From contig NZ_BMQP01000060.1 of the NCBI RefSeq assembly GCF_014648175.1, positions 1 to 32,564 of the forward strand: a DNA stretch of 32,564 nucleotides, given 5' to 3'. Shown here in pieces: positions 22,825 to 30,460 of this stretch. The notes below the pieces were generated by a model that was given only the letters and a program-made list of their open reading frames with translations, ran no database searches and was not told the DNA's origin. Source of the stretch: Planobispora rosea. GTDB lineage: Bacteria > Actinomycetota > Actinomycetes > Streptosporangiales > Streptosporangiaceae. How positions within the stretch are numbered: position 1 is the first letter of the stretch; each line of letters begins with the position of its first letter. The position numbers and the translations under genes are program-made.

Positions 22825-22936
22825 ACCCGGCTATCTACCACCGATCGGCTCTTCCTGCGACGGATCAACACCGCGCCCGACCGCGGCCACCGCCGTACCG
22901 GTGCATGCGACCACGCCCCACTCACCGCGCCGGCGG

Positions 22937-23674
22937 CTACGCCAGGTGCGCGCCCCGGATCCTGGCCACCGCCTCAGCCGCATGCACCACACAGCCCGCC
23001 TCCTCATAGCCGGGCCCCTGCCCGGTGGGGGAGGGCAGCACCACCAGGGCGTCACGGTAGCGGTGCGGATCACACTCCTGGTCGTCGTCGACGATGCCCT
23101 GGCGCGCCAGCTCGCAGACATTGCCATACCAGCCGGCCTCACTCAGCGCCGTACGCGCCCCCTCCAGCGCCACCACGGCGCGCCGCAGGCGGCGGCACGC
23201 GGCCGGGCTCAGCGGCTGATGCTCAGCGGTGATCGCGTCCTCGATCTCCTCGCTCAGCACATCCACGGCCGCCACCAGCTCCATCAAAAACCTGCGCATG
23301 TCACCATCACCGGCCAGGGCTTCGGCGCGGCGCACCGCCGGGTCGGCCGGCAGCGCCTCCTCGCCCAGCTGTCCGGCCACCGCCAGCAGGCGAGCCCGTA
23401 CCAGCAGCGCCGGAGCCCCGGCCAGGCGCCGGGTCACCCCCTCCGGCGACAGCTCATGGATCAGCGCGGGCGTCTGGCCGGGCCCGAGGATCTGACCGCT
23501 CTCATCGGCGGGCAGCTGCACCGCCTCGGCCACCAGCGCCCACGTCCCGGCCTGCTCGAGATCGGCGCCGATCTCGACCTCGGCCTCCCCCGCCACCACC
23601 GGAGTGGCCGGATCCATCCCCGCGGCCGCCGCCGCCAGCTCGCCGGTGGTGCTGATGATGCGCGGACCGGTCAT
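22937..23674 (-). CDS. Hypothetical protein, paralogue of 22054-22824 (245 aa)
   Basis: The start at ATG 23674 (MTGPRIISTTGELAAAAAGM) aligns with its paralogue downstream; an extension to 23749 is possible. The protein shares the N-terminal strand-helix (TPVVAGEAEVEIG), a central helical part (RRFLMELVAAVDVLSEEIED) and the C-terminal LPSPTGQGPGYEEAGCVVHA. Divergence between the copies is high, so the duplication is old. The pair sits between mobilisation module 2 and the HTH-TPR regulator, all on one strand. The role is unknown; accessory transfer or immunity roles are speculation. Confidence 0.75.
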   Translation of the reverse strand: MTGPRIISTTGELAAAAAGMDPATPVVAGEAEVEIGADLEQAGTWALVAEAVQLPADESGQILGPGQTPALIHELSPEGVTRRLAGAPALLVRARLLAVAGQLGEEALPADPAVRRAEALAGDGDMRRFLMELVAAVDVLSEEIEDAITAEHQPLSPAACRRLRRAVVALEGARTALSEAGWYGNVCELARQGIVDDDQECDPHRYRDALVVLPSPTGQGPGYEEAGCVVHAAEAVARIRGAHLA

Positions 23675-23781
23675 GAAATTCTGTTTACCATGGGTCACAG
23701 ACGATCGGCTCCCCCGCGCCGGTCCTTCTGGGATAGCGGAGTCTTCCATTGTGCTTTTCTCGCCGCTGCGCCGTGGTGGAG

Positions 23782-23798
23782 GAGTTGTGCGACAACTC
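23782..23798. promoter_or_regulatory. Palindrome GAGTTGT-GCG-ACAACTC upstream of paralogue pair
   Basis: A perfect 7-bp inverted repeat with spacer GCG lies 108 bp upstream of the gene starting at 23674, in an AT-richer intergenic stretch (23675-23940) between it and relaxase 2. The size suits an HTH-dimer operator. It is also a possible hairpin terminator for the relaxase 2 transcript. Confidence 0.45.
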
Positions 23799-23940
23799 GT
23801 GCTTTACGACGTAGATTTCAAACAACGGCGAATGACTCCCATCACCGACCGCTACGTCGTGTTCGCCGCCTTTCCTCTGCTTCCGGCGCGCTGATCCGCT
23901 CGCTCACCACCGGACAGACAACACCGGCCCGAGCGCCGCT

Positions 23941-26109
23941 TCACCGGCCGCGCCGCGGCCGCCGTTCACTGCTCCGTGCCTCCCGCGCCCGCGACAAGCC
24001 CTCCCCGCTGGCCCGGCGAGTGACCATCGCCTGCAGCCCGGCCGCCTCACTGGCCGCCACCACCACCCGATGCCCGCCCCCCGAACGCGGGACGATGAAT
24101 CCACGCTCCTGCAGTTGCACGATCAGCTCCCGCGCTTTGTCTGGGCGCACCCACAAGCGCTTCTCCAGCAACGCCGACGAGACCTCCTGGCTCTGCACCA
24201 CCAGCACGGCCGCGCGCTGGAAAACCACACTGTCTTCTGCCCGCAGCCGCACCCGCCCCTTTCCCGAAGCCGAGCGCGCGTTCGCCGCGGCACCGCGCTC
24301 AGTAGCGACCGGATGCCCGGCCGGCGCACCCACGGGACGCCGGCCTCCCGCCCGGGCCGACGCTCGCGCACCGGCGCCGTCGTTCTCAAGCGCGCGATCG
24401 GCCAGCCAGTGCTCCAGCCGCCAGGTGAGCACCTGAGCCTCACTACGCGCTGGGCTGGCCGCATCCGTACGCAACGCCCGCTGCCGGGCCACCTGCTGCA
24501 GCGCCGCCGCCGGATCGGCACCGGCCGCCTTCACCCGCGCCAGCATCCCGGCCAGCGCCGGCCAGGCCGCATCCGCCAGGATCGCCCGCGCATCCGCAGA
24601 CCCGGCCACCGCACGCCCGACCATCGCCTGCAGATCGCCGCGCTGCGCCGCCCGGTAATCAGGACGCGCCCGCGATCGTGCGCCCAGATGCTCGGCCGCG
24701 CCCTGCAGGTAGCTCGCGGCCACCCGGGCGGCCTGGGCGTGCGCGGCGCGCTGCGCAGCACGGTGCCGCGCAGCCACCGCCCGGGCGGCCAGCACCGCCA
24801 GCACCACGAACGCCAGCACCGCCGCGCCCTCATCGCCCGAGCTCAGCGCCTGCCCGGCACCGACCAGCACCCGCAGCGCCCCGCGCATCTGCCGCGCAGC
24901 CGCATGCTGCCCCTGCCAGGGCACCCGACCGGCACGCTCAAAGGCCCGCGCCGCCGCCTTCAGCTCGGTGCGCACCGCCGGCGGCGCGTGCGCGGCCGCG
25001 GCACTGAGCAGATCGGCCAACGCCGCGGTGGCCGCCGCCCCCTGTTCGTCCCCGGCCCGGCCCAGCACCGCACTGGCCGCCCGCACCGCCTCACCCGCCT
25101 GCCGCCAGGCCGCCTCCCGTCGCTGAGCAGCCGAGGGGCGTGCCGCAGCCGGGATCTTGGAAGCATCCGGCGCTGCCGCAGGTCCGGCGGCGGGCACGTC
25201 GGCCCAGCGCTGACGCACCCGCGGCAGCGACAGATCCGGCGCCAGCCGCGAGCCCGAAAACCAGACCGGCTTACCGTCCTTGGTGCGGTCCCCAGGCCAG
25301 GCCACCGCATACCCGGCCAGATCACCTGAGGGCAGCGCCCGCCTCTTCACCTCCAGCCCCGCCGTACGCAACCGCCCGAAGAAATCCTGCTCGCTGGTGG
25401 CGGCCACCGCCGCCTGCCGCACCGCCGCCGCCAGCTTTTCGCGCGGAGTCTCCTTGCTGGCAAACACCCGGTGGCTCTTGGCCTGCTCGGCACGGGTCGG
25501 CCGCACCGCGGCACTGCGATCGGCCGGCGCCGTGGCCCGCAATCCGTACTCGGCCTCGATCGCCCGGCACTCCTCACGCAACCGGTAGCGCTCTCCGCGT
25601 AGATCGGGCTGGCTTCGGTCCTGACGCACCAGCGTGGCCACGATGTGGATGTGGTCATCGGCGTGCCGCACCGCCACCCACCGGCACGCCTGCTCATCAC
25701 CTTCCGGCGCCACCCCGGCCGCCGCCACGATGCGCCGGGCGATCTGCCCCCACTGCTCATCACTGAGCCAGGGATCCCCGGGTGCGGCGCGCACCGCGGT
25801 GTGCCACACATGTCGCGCCGGCACCGGTCCGCCATAGCTGATCAGCGGCAAATCCAGGTGCTGAGCCAGCTGATACAGCCCCGCCCTCAGCAGCCCGTCC
25901 GGATCCGGACCCTCACCCTCTGCCCGCCCCTGAGCGCGCAACCGCGCCCGCTCGGCCTCGGCCTGGCGGCGCGCCTCGGCCGGGTCCGGCTCCATGCCGT
26001 CCCAGGAAGCCACCAAACGTGCATCGAGGTGCTCTTCGTGCGTGCCCGGCCCGAACAGGTACTGCAACAGCCCCAGCGTGCGGCTGCCGTACATCGCCTT
26101 GGCGATCAC
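23941..26109 (-). CDS. MobP-like relaxase 2 with C-terminal FtsK-gamma-like winged helix
   Basis: A 722-residue relaxase from ATG 26109. MIAKAMYGSRTLGLLQYLFG leads into PGTHEEHLD with candidate nicking Tyr17. The metal site WVAVRHADDHIHIVATLV has all three His (149, 153, 155). Residues 230-310 resemble the second half of relaxase 1 (GYAVAWP, PVWFSGSRLAPDLSLP). A long Ala-rich region with one hydrophobic stretch (AAVLAFVVLAVLAARAVA) follows. At about 628-688, VVFQRAAVLVVQSQEVSSAL continues LEKRLWVRPDKARELIVQLQ and ERGFIVPRSGG, closely following the FtsK/TraB gamma domain, a winged helix that reads short polar DNA motifs. This would let the relaxase or its attached strand be guided on DNA. ATGA overlap with mobC 2. 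Confidence 0.9.
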   Translation of the reverse strand: MIAKAMYGSRTLGLLQYLFGPGTHEEHLDARLVASWDGMEPDPAEARRQAEAERARLRAQGRAEGEGPDPDGLLRAGLYQLAQHLDLPLISYGGPVPARHVWHTAVRAAPGDPWLSDEQWGQIARRIVAAAGVAPEGDEQACRWVAVRHADDHIHIVATLVRQDRSQPDLRGERYRLREECRAIEAEYGLRATAPADRSAAVRPTRAEQAKSHRVFASKETPREKLAAAVRQAAVAATSEQDFFGRLRTAGLEVKRRALPSGDLAGYAVAWPGDRTKDGKPVWFSGSRLAPDLSLPRVRQRWADVPAAGPAAAPDASKIPAAARPSAAQRREAAWRQAGEAVRAASAVLGRAGDEQGAAATAALADLLSAAAAHAPPAVRTELKAAARAFERAGRVPWQGQHAAARQMRGALRVLVGAGQALSSGDEGAAVLAFVVLAVLAARAVAARHRAAQRAAHAQAARVAASYLQGAAEHLGARSRARPDYRAAQRGDLQAMVGRAVAGSADARAILADAAWPALAGMLARVKAAGADPAAALQQVARQRALRTDAASPARSEAQVLTWRLEHWLADRALENDGAGARASARAGGRRPVGAPAGHPVATERGAAANARSASGKGRVRLRAEDSVVFQRAAVLVVQSQEVSSALLEKRLWVRPDKARELIVQLQERGFIVPRSGGGHRVVVAASEAAGLQAMVTRRASGEGLSRAREARSSERRPRRGR

Positions 26110-26492
26110 CGCTGACCCCGACCGCCGACCACCGCGGACGCGGCCTCCTCCACCCGCAACACCGTGCGCCGTACCAGTGCCAGCACCCGCTCCAACTCCG
26201 GCGCCTCAGCTCCGGAATTCACCGCGCGCACCGCCTGGTTGAGATTGTTGCCCACCCGATTCAGCACCACCCGGGCTTGGATGAACTCCGCCAGCTGCGC
26301 ACTCTGATCGACCGGCATCGGAGTGCGCTCCTCCCGGGCGACCGCCAGTGCCATCTCCGCGATATACGCCCCCACCGCCAGGCCCTTGCGCTCGGCCGCC
26401 AGCACCAGCGTGCTCCACTCCCGATCGTCAAACAACAGGGGGCCGACCTGGTTCTCCCGGCGCTGCCGCGAGCGTGCCCGTCGTGTCCCCAC
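26106..26492 (-). CDS. MobC mobilisation accessory protein 2
   Basis: A 128-residue protein from GTG 26492 with GGGGAGG about 10 nt upstream. An Arg-rich N-terminus precedes VGPLLFDDREWSTLVLAAER, which begins a ribbon-helix-helix-like fold. The MobC hallmark NRVGNNLNQAVRAVNSG is clear, close to the family's typical RIGxNLNQIARxLN. MobC binds oriT and aids relaxase loading. The stop overlaps the relaxase 2 start by ATGA. The twin hairpins directly upstream are likely its binding region. Confidence 0.93.
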   Translation of the reverse strand: MGTRRARSRQRRENQVGPLLFDDREWSTLVLAAERKGLAVGAYIAEMALAVAREERTPMPVDQSAQLAEFIQARVVLNRVGNNLNQAVRAVNSGAEAPELERVLALVRRTVLRVEEAASAVVGGRGQR

Positions 26493-26852
26493 CCTCGCCC
26501 GTCCTCCCCACTCGACCGGGAGCGTCCCCGTTCATCCCGATCGCCCTCGATCGGGATCATGAGGCGGAGTTAACCAGCGAATCCCCTGATTCGCCAGTTA
26601 ACTCCGGTTTTTCTACCAACTTGCTCCGCGGAAGCGGGCCGATGATCTTGAAAAGGGCAGCCTTTAGTCCTTTGTCCTGTCGGGGTGTTGAACGGCGCGG
26701 AATGTCAGGGGGAAACGACACCAGCTGACAGTCGACGCGACACGGCAGGACAGCACCCACATCAAAGCGCGGAAAACGCCAGAAACCGCATCAGGCGCCG
26801 ATTCCGTGTTTTCCTAAGAGCCTACGCCCCTTAGCTGTTTGGAGGAACGCGC
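26493..26852. other. 360-bp non-coding region upstream of mobC 2
   Basis: The region separates mobC 2 from the divergent gene at 26853. It contains the two CCCT-loop hairpins (26534-26606), a T-run just after the second, then a stretch with several short repeats (TGTCAG and CTGACA near 26705-26732) and an AT-richer part before 26840. It must hold divergent promoters and is the best oriT candidate in the window. Confidence 0.5.
26534..26613. promoter_or_regulatory. Twin hairpins with identical CCCT loops, candidate oriT
   Basis: Hairpin 1 is ATCCCGATCG (26534-26543), loop CCCT, CGATCGGGAT (26548-26557). Hairpin 2 is CGGAGTTAAC (26565-26574), a 2-nt bulge on each side, GCGAATC (26577-26583), loop CCCT, GATTCGC (26588-26594), GTTAACTCCG (26597-26606), then GGTTTTTCT. 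Adjacent long inverted repeats upstream of a mobC-relaxase pair are typical of oriT. The T-run also allows hairpin 2 to act as a terminator for plus-strand transcription. No nic site can be assigned. Confidence 0.55.
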
Positions 26853-27245
26853 GTGCAGAAGATGCCCCCCGTCGCAGAACGGCTTGTCCGGCTCATGGTG
26901 CTGCTCCCGTCCGACCCGCGCGCGCCGCTGTGGAAAAGCGTGGCTGACGACTGCGGGGACTTGCCCACCGTCATGTCGATTGGTGGCTGGGTCCGTGACA
27001 CCGCCACGATGTGGCCCGAAGGGGCCCCTCGCACCCTGGCCCAGATGGTCCTGACCGCCTTCGCCAACCCGAGCGAGACCACCTTGCGTCTGCTGTCGCA
27101 AGCAATCGTCGATGTGAGCACCTCCGCCGGGATCGACGTCGGCACCGCGTGGGCCGCCCGCGCCCGTGAAAGCGCCATCGATGTCCTGGCCGAGAGCGAC
27201 ACCTTGGAAGAGGTGCTGAAGCGGGCAAAGACGGAGTGGAGTTAA
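26853..27245 (+). CDS. Hypothetical helical protein (130 aa)
   Basis: GTG 26853 has a strong GGAGG 7 nt upstream. The product starts MQKMPPVAERLVRLMVLLPS and is largely helical (TLAQMVLTAFANPSETTLRL, DVGTAWAARARESAIDVLAE), with an acidic C-terminus (SDTLEEVLKRAKTEWS). No catalytic motif, signal peptide or membrane helix. No family recognised. It is divergent from mobilisation module 2 and followed after 75 bp by the small Cys-rich gene on the same strand, possibly an operon. Confidence 0.75.
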   Translation: MQKMPPVAERLVRLMVLLPSDPRAPLWKSVADDCGDLPTVMSIGGWVRDTATMWPEGAPRTLAQMVLTAFANPSETTLRLLSQAIVDVSTSAGIDVGTAWAARARESAIDVLAESDTLEEVLKRAKTEWS

Positions 27246-27320
27246 CGGCCTGCCCTCCAGATCGCCCCAGGGTGGGGTACACCCACCCCGAGGCAGTCAG
27301 CGAGGTGATCGGGGGAGATC

Positions 27321-27491
27321 GTGAGCGAACAGGCCAGCCCGTACGGAATACCGAAGCTTCCGCAACCGTGCGGCTTTGACCGCTGTCAGGTGCCGGATGA
27401 TGCGTGTGATTGCCGCATCTGCGGCTGGCATGTGAAGGGTCCGCAGAGCACTTGCCCTGGCAACATGCCGGATCAAGGCTGGGTGCGATGA
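27321..27491 (+). CDS. Small Cys-rich, zinc-finger-like protein (56 aa)
   Basis: GTG 27321 has GGGGGAG 3-9 nt upstream. The frame encodes VSEQASPYGIPKLPQPCGFD, then RCQVPDDACDCRICGWHVKG, and ends PQSTCPGNMPDQGWVR. Six Cys and one His in 40 residues (CGFDRC, CDCRIC, GWH, TC) fit a compact zinc-binding fold, although a redox or disulphide role is possible. The ribosome binding site and codon use support a real gene. It probably forms an operon with the gene ending at 27245. No family recognised. Confidence 0.65.
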   Translation: MSEQASPYGIPKLPQPCGFDRCQVPDDACDCRICGWHVKGPQSTCPGNMPDQGWVR

Positions 27492-27701
27492 GCCTGTCAG
27501 GATCTATACGATGGCGGCCAGCGCCCGGTCCGAAAGGGCCGGTGGTGATTCGTCTGTGAGGACGTGTGGGACAGGGGGCTGACCGGGTCATGCCGTGCCG
27601 GGGCCGGCCGACTGAGCAGACGCAATCCGGCCCGGGCCGGGCGCTGGCCGCACGCCCTGTCGACGGTATATGCCAACAGGGCGCACAGCGGCCGAACCGT
27701 C

Positions 27702-28154
27702 TCACTCCGGCAGTCCCTGCACCAGGTCACGCTCGGCGCGGGCGGCTGCATCACGTGTCGGATAGGTGTGGGAGTGCCCGTCCGGGCGGGGGTCGCAGGC
27801 GATGCGCCACTTGCCGTCGGGGTAGTTGCGGCTGACGCAGCCGACAGCGCCGCTCGGGTAGCGGATGTTGGTCACGTACCAGCCGCCGTGCCGCCACCGC
27901 TCAAACTGCGGTGTCCAGTCCTCTTCCCGCCCGCCGTCCTTGCGGTCGTCTTCTTCGGCGCCGGCGGGAATGAACGGCTCCGGATCGTGGTCGCCTCCGA
28001 AAGCGATCTCGATCAGGTGATGAGCGAAGTGGCCGGCCTCTTGGGCGTCGTGGAGTACTTGGTGAAGGTCGTCGATGGCCTCTTCTTGGGTCCTTGTACG
28101 GTCGTCGAAGTACACGCTGACCGCGAGATTGGTGGTCACGCCGCGCCGGGCCAT
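27702..28154 (-). CDS. Hypothetical protein (150 aa)
   Basis: ATG 28154 has AAGGAG 5-6 nt upstream. The product starts MARRGVTTNLAVSVYFDDRT; the middle holds HAHHLIE-like His residues (EAGHFAHHLIEIAFGGDHD) and an acidic linker. The C-terminal half has a WRHGGWYVTNIRYPSGAVGC and NYPDGKWRIACDPR beta-rich segment similar in style to single-domain phage or plasmid proteins. No motif assigns a function. It is the last gene of the minus-strand orphan cassette. Confidence 0.75.
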   Translation of the reverse strand: MARRGVTTNLAVSVYFDDRTRTQEEAIDDLHQVLHDAQEAGHFAHHLIEIAFGGDHDPEPFIPAGAEEDDRKDGGREEDWTPQFERWRHGGWYVTNIRYPSGAVGCVSRNYPDGKWRIACDPRPDGHSHTYPTRDAAARAERDLVQGLPE

Positions 28155-28263
28155 GCGAGCTCCTTCTCTCGGGTGGAGTCAGCGGTATTTCGCGTGCTTG
28201 TGAGGGAACACCGGGCACCGCTCTGCTGCGTGGTGCCCGCGCCGGGCCGATGCGCCCTGGAGG

Positions 28264-28434
28264 TCACAGCCGGGCCCATGTTCCATTGCGCGGCACCAGG
28301 TGCCAGATGATGCCGGTGGCGCGGTGCCGCGCCTTGATCAGGCCGCCGTTCTCGCGGACGCGCAGGACGACGTAAATGCCGTCGTCGGCCTTCACGATGT
28401 CCGTCACCTTGACGGGTGCAGTCGGTGTAGTCAC
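28264..28434 (-). CDS. Hypothetical small protein (56 aa)
   Basis: GTG 28434 overlaps the stop of the upstream gene as GTGA, indicating translational coupling. The product (VTTPTAPVKVTDIVKADDGI, YVVLRVRENGGLIKARHRAT, GIIWHLVPRNGTWARL) is beta-rich and reads as a small KOW/SH3-like barrel, but that is an impression. A longer in-frame extension exists but lies inside the upstream gene. No family recognised. Confidence 0.65.
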   Translation of the reverse strand: MTTPTAPVKVTDIVKADDGIYVVLRVRENGGLIKARHRATGIIWHLVPRNGTWARL

Positions 28435-28922
28435 TGCTGCGCCTCCGGCCCGATCGGTAGACCGTAGCGGGCATCCGGTGGGCCGAGGATCACCGTCACG
28501 CCCAACTTCTGAGCGCGGGCGAGCGCGGCCAGCCCGTCCGGAGCCCACTCCCGCACCCGCCACTTGCCGCGGAACTGGTCACACAGGGCGTAGTTGCCAT
28601 ATGCCTCGTCCTGGTCGCCGTGGCGGCCGATCGCGATCGGCCCCATGGGACGGTAGCGGTCGGTACCGTCCGGCAGGGTTACCTTGTGACAGCCGTGCGG
28701 CTGGCAGGAGCGGCACGGCCACACGCCCTTGGGGATGTCGAAGACGCTCTTGTAGGTGCCGGTCACCTTCGACAGCTTGCGGGTACCTTTCGCCGCCGGG
28801 CAGCCGGGCACGTGGAAGTCCACGCCGTGCCGGCCTGGGGTGAGCACGTAGGTGTGCTCTCCGTCCGGGTCTCGGTAGACAGGATGGTTGAGTAAGGGGA
28901 TCGGGTAGCGGATGCGCTTCAT
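28431..28922 (-). CDS. Hypothetical protein with Cys/His cluster (163 aa)
   Basis: ATG 28922 opens a frame starting MKRIRYPIPLLNHPVYRDPD. The centre has VDFHVPGCPAAKGTR and WPCRSCQPHGCHKV, giving four Cys and several His suited to a zinc site. The rest is a YRPMGPIAIGRHGDQDEAYG segment followed by RVREWAPDGLAALARAQKLG. It may be an RNA- or DNA-binding protein; no family recognised. Coupled to the gene at 28264 by GTGA overlap, and 33 bp downstream of the gene ending at 28955. Confidence 0.72.
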   Translation of the reverse strand: MKRIRYPIPLLNHPVYRDPDGEHTYVLTPGRHGVDFHVPGCPAAKGTRKLSKVTGTYKSVFDIPKGVWPCRSCQPHGCHKVTLPDGTDRYRPMGPIAIGRHGDQDEAYGNYALCDQFRGKWRVREWAPDGLAALARAQKLGVTVILGPPDARYGLPIGPEAQQ

Positions 28923-28954
28923 GAGCGGCGGTTCTCCATGGGGCAGTGACGGGG

Positions 28955-29560
28955 CTAAGGCAGTACGGCTGACCGGTCCGGCTCACGCTCGTGCAGGCGA
29001 TGCGGGATCACTCCCGCGCGGGACCAGCCGGGTGGGGGGTTCTGGCGGTGACGGGCAGTACCCGGCTCAGGGCCGCGCAGCGATCGCTGGATCGGTGGGG
29101 GCGACGGCGTCCTGGGGCTTCGGTGTGAGCGCGGCGCGTGGGTGCGGCGGTGCAAGATTTGCTGGCGCCACAGCCATGTCAGGCCGTCCTCGGCATCTTC
29201 CCAGCACCACAAGACTGGAACCGGGCGGATCGAGGGGCGGCGCGACAGTGTCGGCAGCAGGAACCCGTGGCGGATCTCGGCCTCCCGGGTGCCGATGCCG
29301 AGCATCCGCAGGCCTACTTCGTGGTCGCTGAAGAGCACGTGCAGGACGGACCCATCAGGGTGGCTGGCGTCCAGGTCCTGCAGGCAGATGTGGTGCCACC
29401 AGCAGACCGCATCGCGGGCCGTTGCGACATCCAGGAGGGCGGCGCCGCGGTGAACGTTCTTCGACAGCCACACGATCAGATCCCGGGGCAGTTCAATCTG
29501 CTGGCTCAGGCACATCGCGGGAATGCGGGAAACTCGATCGCTGGGGTGATGTACGGGCAT
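28955..29560 (-). CDS. Hypothetical protein (201 aa)
   Basis: ATG 29560 is chosen for its AAGGAG 4-5 nt upstream; 29587 is a longer alternative. The N-terminal two thirds look like a folded domain (LSQQIELPRDLIVWLSKNVH, AVCWWHHICLQDLD, VLHVLFSDHEVGLRMLGIGT, VLWCWEDAEDGLTWLWRQQI). The last 60 residues are Pro/Arg/His/Ser-rich and may be disordered or the result of a frameshift. No function recognised. Part of the minus-strand cassette. Confidence 0.65.
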   Translation of the reverse strand: MPVHHPSDRVSRIPAMCLSQQIELPRDLIVWLSKNVHRGAALLDVATARDAVCWWHHICLQDLDASHPDGSVLHVLFSDHEVGLRMLGIGTREAEIRHGFLLPTLSRRPSIRPVPVLWCWEDAEDGLTWLWRQQILHRRTHAPRSHRSPRTPSPPPIQRSLRGPEPGTARHRQNPPPGWSRAGVIPHRLHEREPDRSAVLP

Positions 29561-29583
29561 GTCACTCCTTGCTTTCCTAGGGA

Positions 29584-29817
29584 TCACGCGAGGAGTTCCA
29601 GTCCCTCGTAGGGCGCGACCTGGTCGCGCTTCCAGCGCGCGGGCATGGCACGGTCGGTAAAGCAGATGCGGTAGGAGTGGCCCGGACCGCAGGGCTCCAC
29701 GATCCGGGCGAGGTAGGCCGATTGGTCGGTGGCCGGTGACTCCTCCGGGACCGCCCAGACACGGTCACCGGGCAGGTAGGAGTCGGGCTGGGGTGGGGTG
29801 GACGACAGGCGTGCCAT
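29584..29817 (-). CDS. Hypothetical small protein (77 aa)
   Basis: ATG 29817 has AAGGA 5 nt upstream (GGAAGGATCACG). The product MARLSSTPPQPDSYLPGDRV continues WAVPEESPATDQSAYLARIV and YRICFTDRAMPARWKRDQV. It is compact and beta-rich and resembles an SH3- or CarD/KOW-like fold. Other frames in the same place are shadows. Located between two orphan genes of the cassette with short gaps. Confidence 0.65.
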   Translation of the reverse strand: MARLSSTPPQPDSYLPGDRVWAVPEESPATDQSAYLARIVEPCGPGHSYRICFTDRAMPARWKRDQVAPYEGLELLA

Positions 29818-29908
29818 CGTGATCCTTCCAAGAGGGACGGGGACAGATCTCGCAGGGCCGTCAGCAGACGGGCCCGGCCGCCGGCGATCGCGCCGGCGGC
29901 CTCCGCGC

Positions 29909-30460
29909 TCAGACCTCACGTGGCAGAAGGCGAGCGCAGGTGTAGCGCACGCAACCGCCGCGGCGCTCATAGGAGCTGCGCCAGGTCTTGGCGACGACCT
30001 CACCGATGGCATCGCCGGCCCGGGCGTCGGGCGAGTCGGCCAGGTACTGCTCGGCCAGTGTCCGGTCGGTGAACAGGCGGGCACCGCCGGGTGCGAACCA
30101 GTCCAGTGCCTCGTCCAGGGTGGCCGGCATCCACGGCAGCAGGCCGTTATCGGCGGCGCGGTACCACTCCCATAGGGCGCCGTCGCGTAGGCAGGCGTAC
30201 AGGGGCGTGCCCGGCAGCGGCTTGATCTTCTTGGGCACCCGGTCGGCAGCAGTGAAGTCCTCGTCGCCGTCGTAGGCGTGCACCTCCTCACCACGGTGCA
30301 GGCAGCGATTGGGCGAGTGCTCCAGTGTCACGGCGGTCACCAGGCGCTTGCCGCCGAGCCATGCCTGGGGTCCGGCGACAGCGACGATTTCCGTCCAGAC
30401 GGGACGGCCGTCAAAGTCGTAGCGGACGATCTGCCCGGGGGTGGGGTCGATGAGGGCCAT
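29909..30460 (-). CDS. Hypothetical protein (183 aa)
   Basis: ATG 30460 has AAAGGAG 8 nt upstream, so the longer frame starting at 30757 is not used. The product starts MALIDPTPGQIVRYDFDGRP and has a beta-rich first half (VWTEIVAVAGPQAWLGGKRL). A middle region (LEHSPNRCLHRGEEVHAYDG) and a C-terminal part with AEQYLADSPDARAGDAIGEV and CVRYTCARL follow. No motif assigns a function. Same strand and style as its neighbours. Confidence 0.72.
   Translation of the reverse strand: MALIDPTPGQIVRYDFDGRPVWTEIVAVAGPQAWLGGKRLVTAVTLEHSPNRCLHRGEEVHAYDGDEDFTAADRVPKKIKPLPGTPLYACLRDGALWEWYRAADNGLLPWMPATLDEALDWFAPGGARLFTDRTLAEQYLADSPDARAGDAIGEVVAKTWRSSYERRGGCVRYTCARLLPREV

Noticed and set aside
20071..23232. 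1053-codon plus-strand frame over four minus-strand genes
   Set aside because: Arg/His/Gln/Pro-rich antisense frame created by GC codon bias; the minus strand has recognisable HTH, TPR and TniB-like sequence.
22568..25329. Two long plus-strand frames opposite the paralogue gene and relaxase 2
   Set aside because: Antisense shadows; relaxase motifs, mobC coupling and start signals are on the minus strand.
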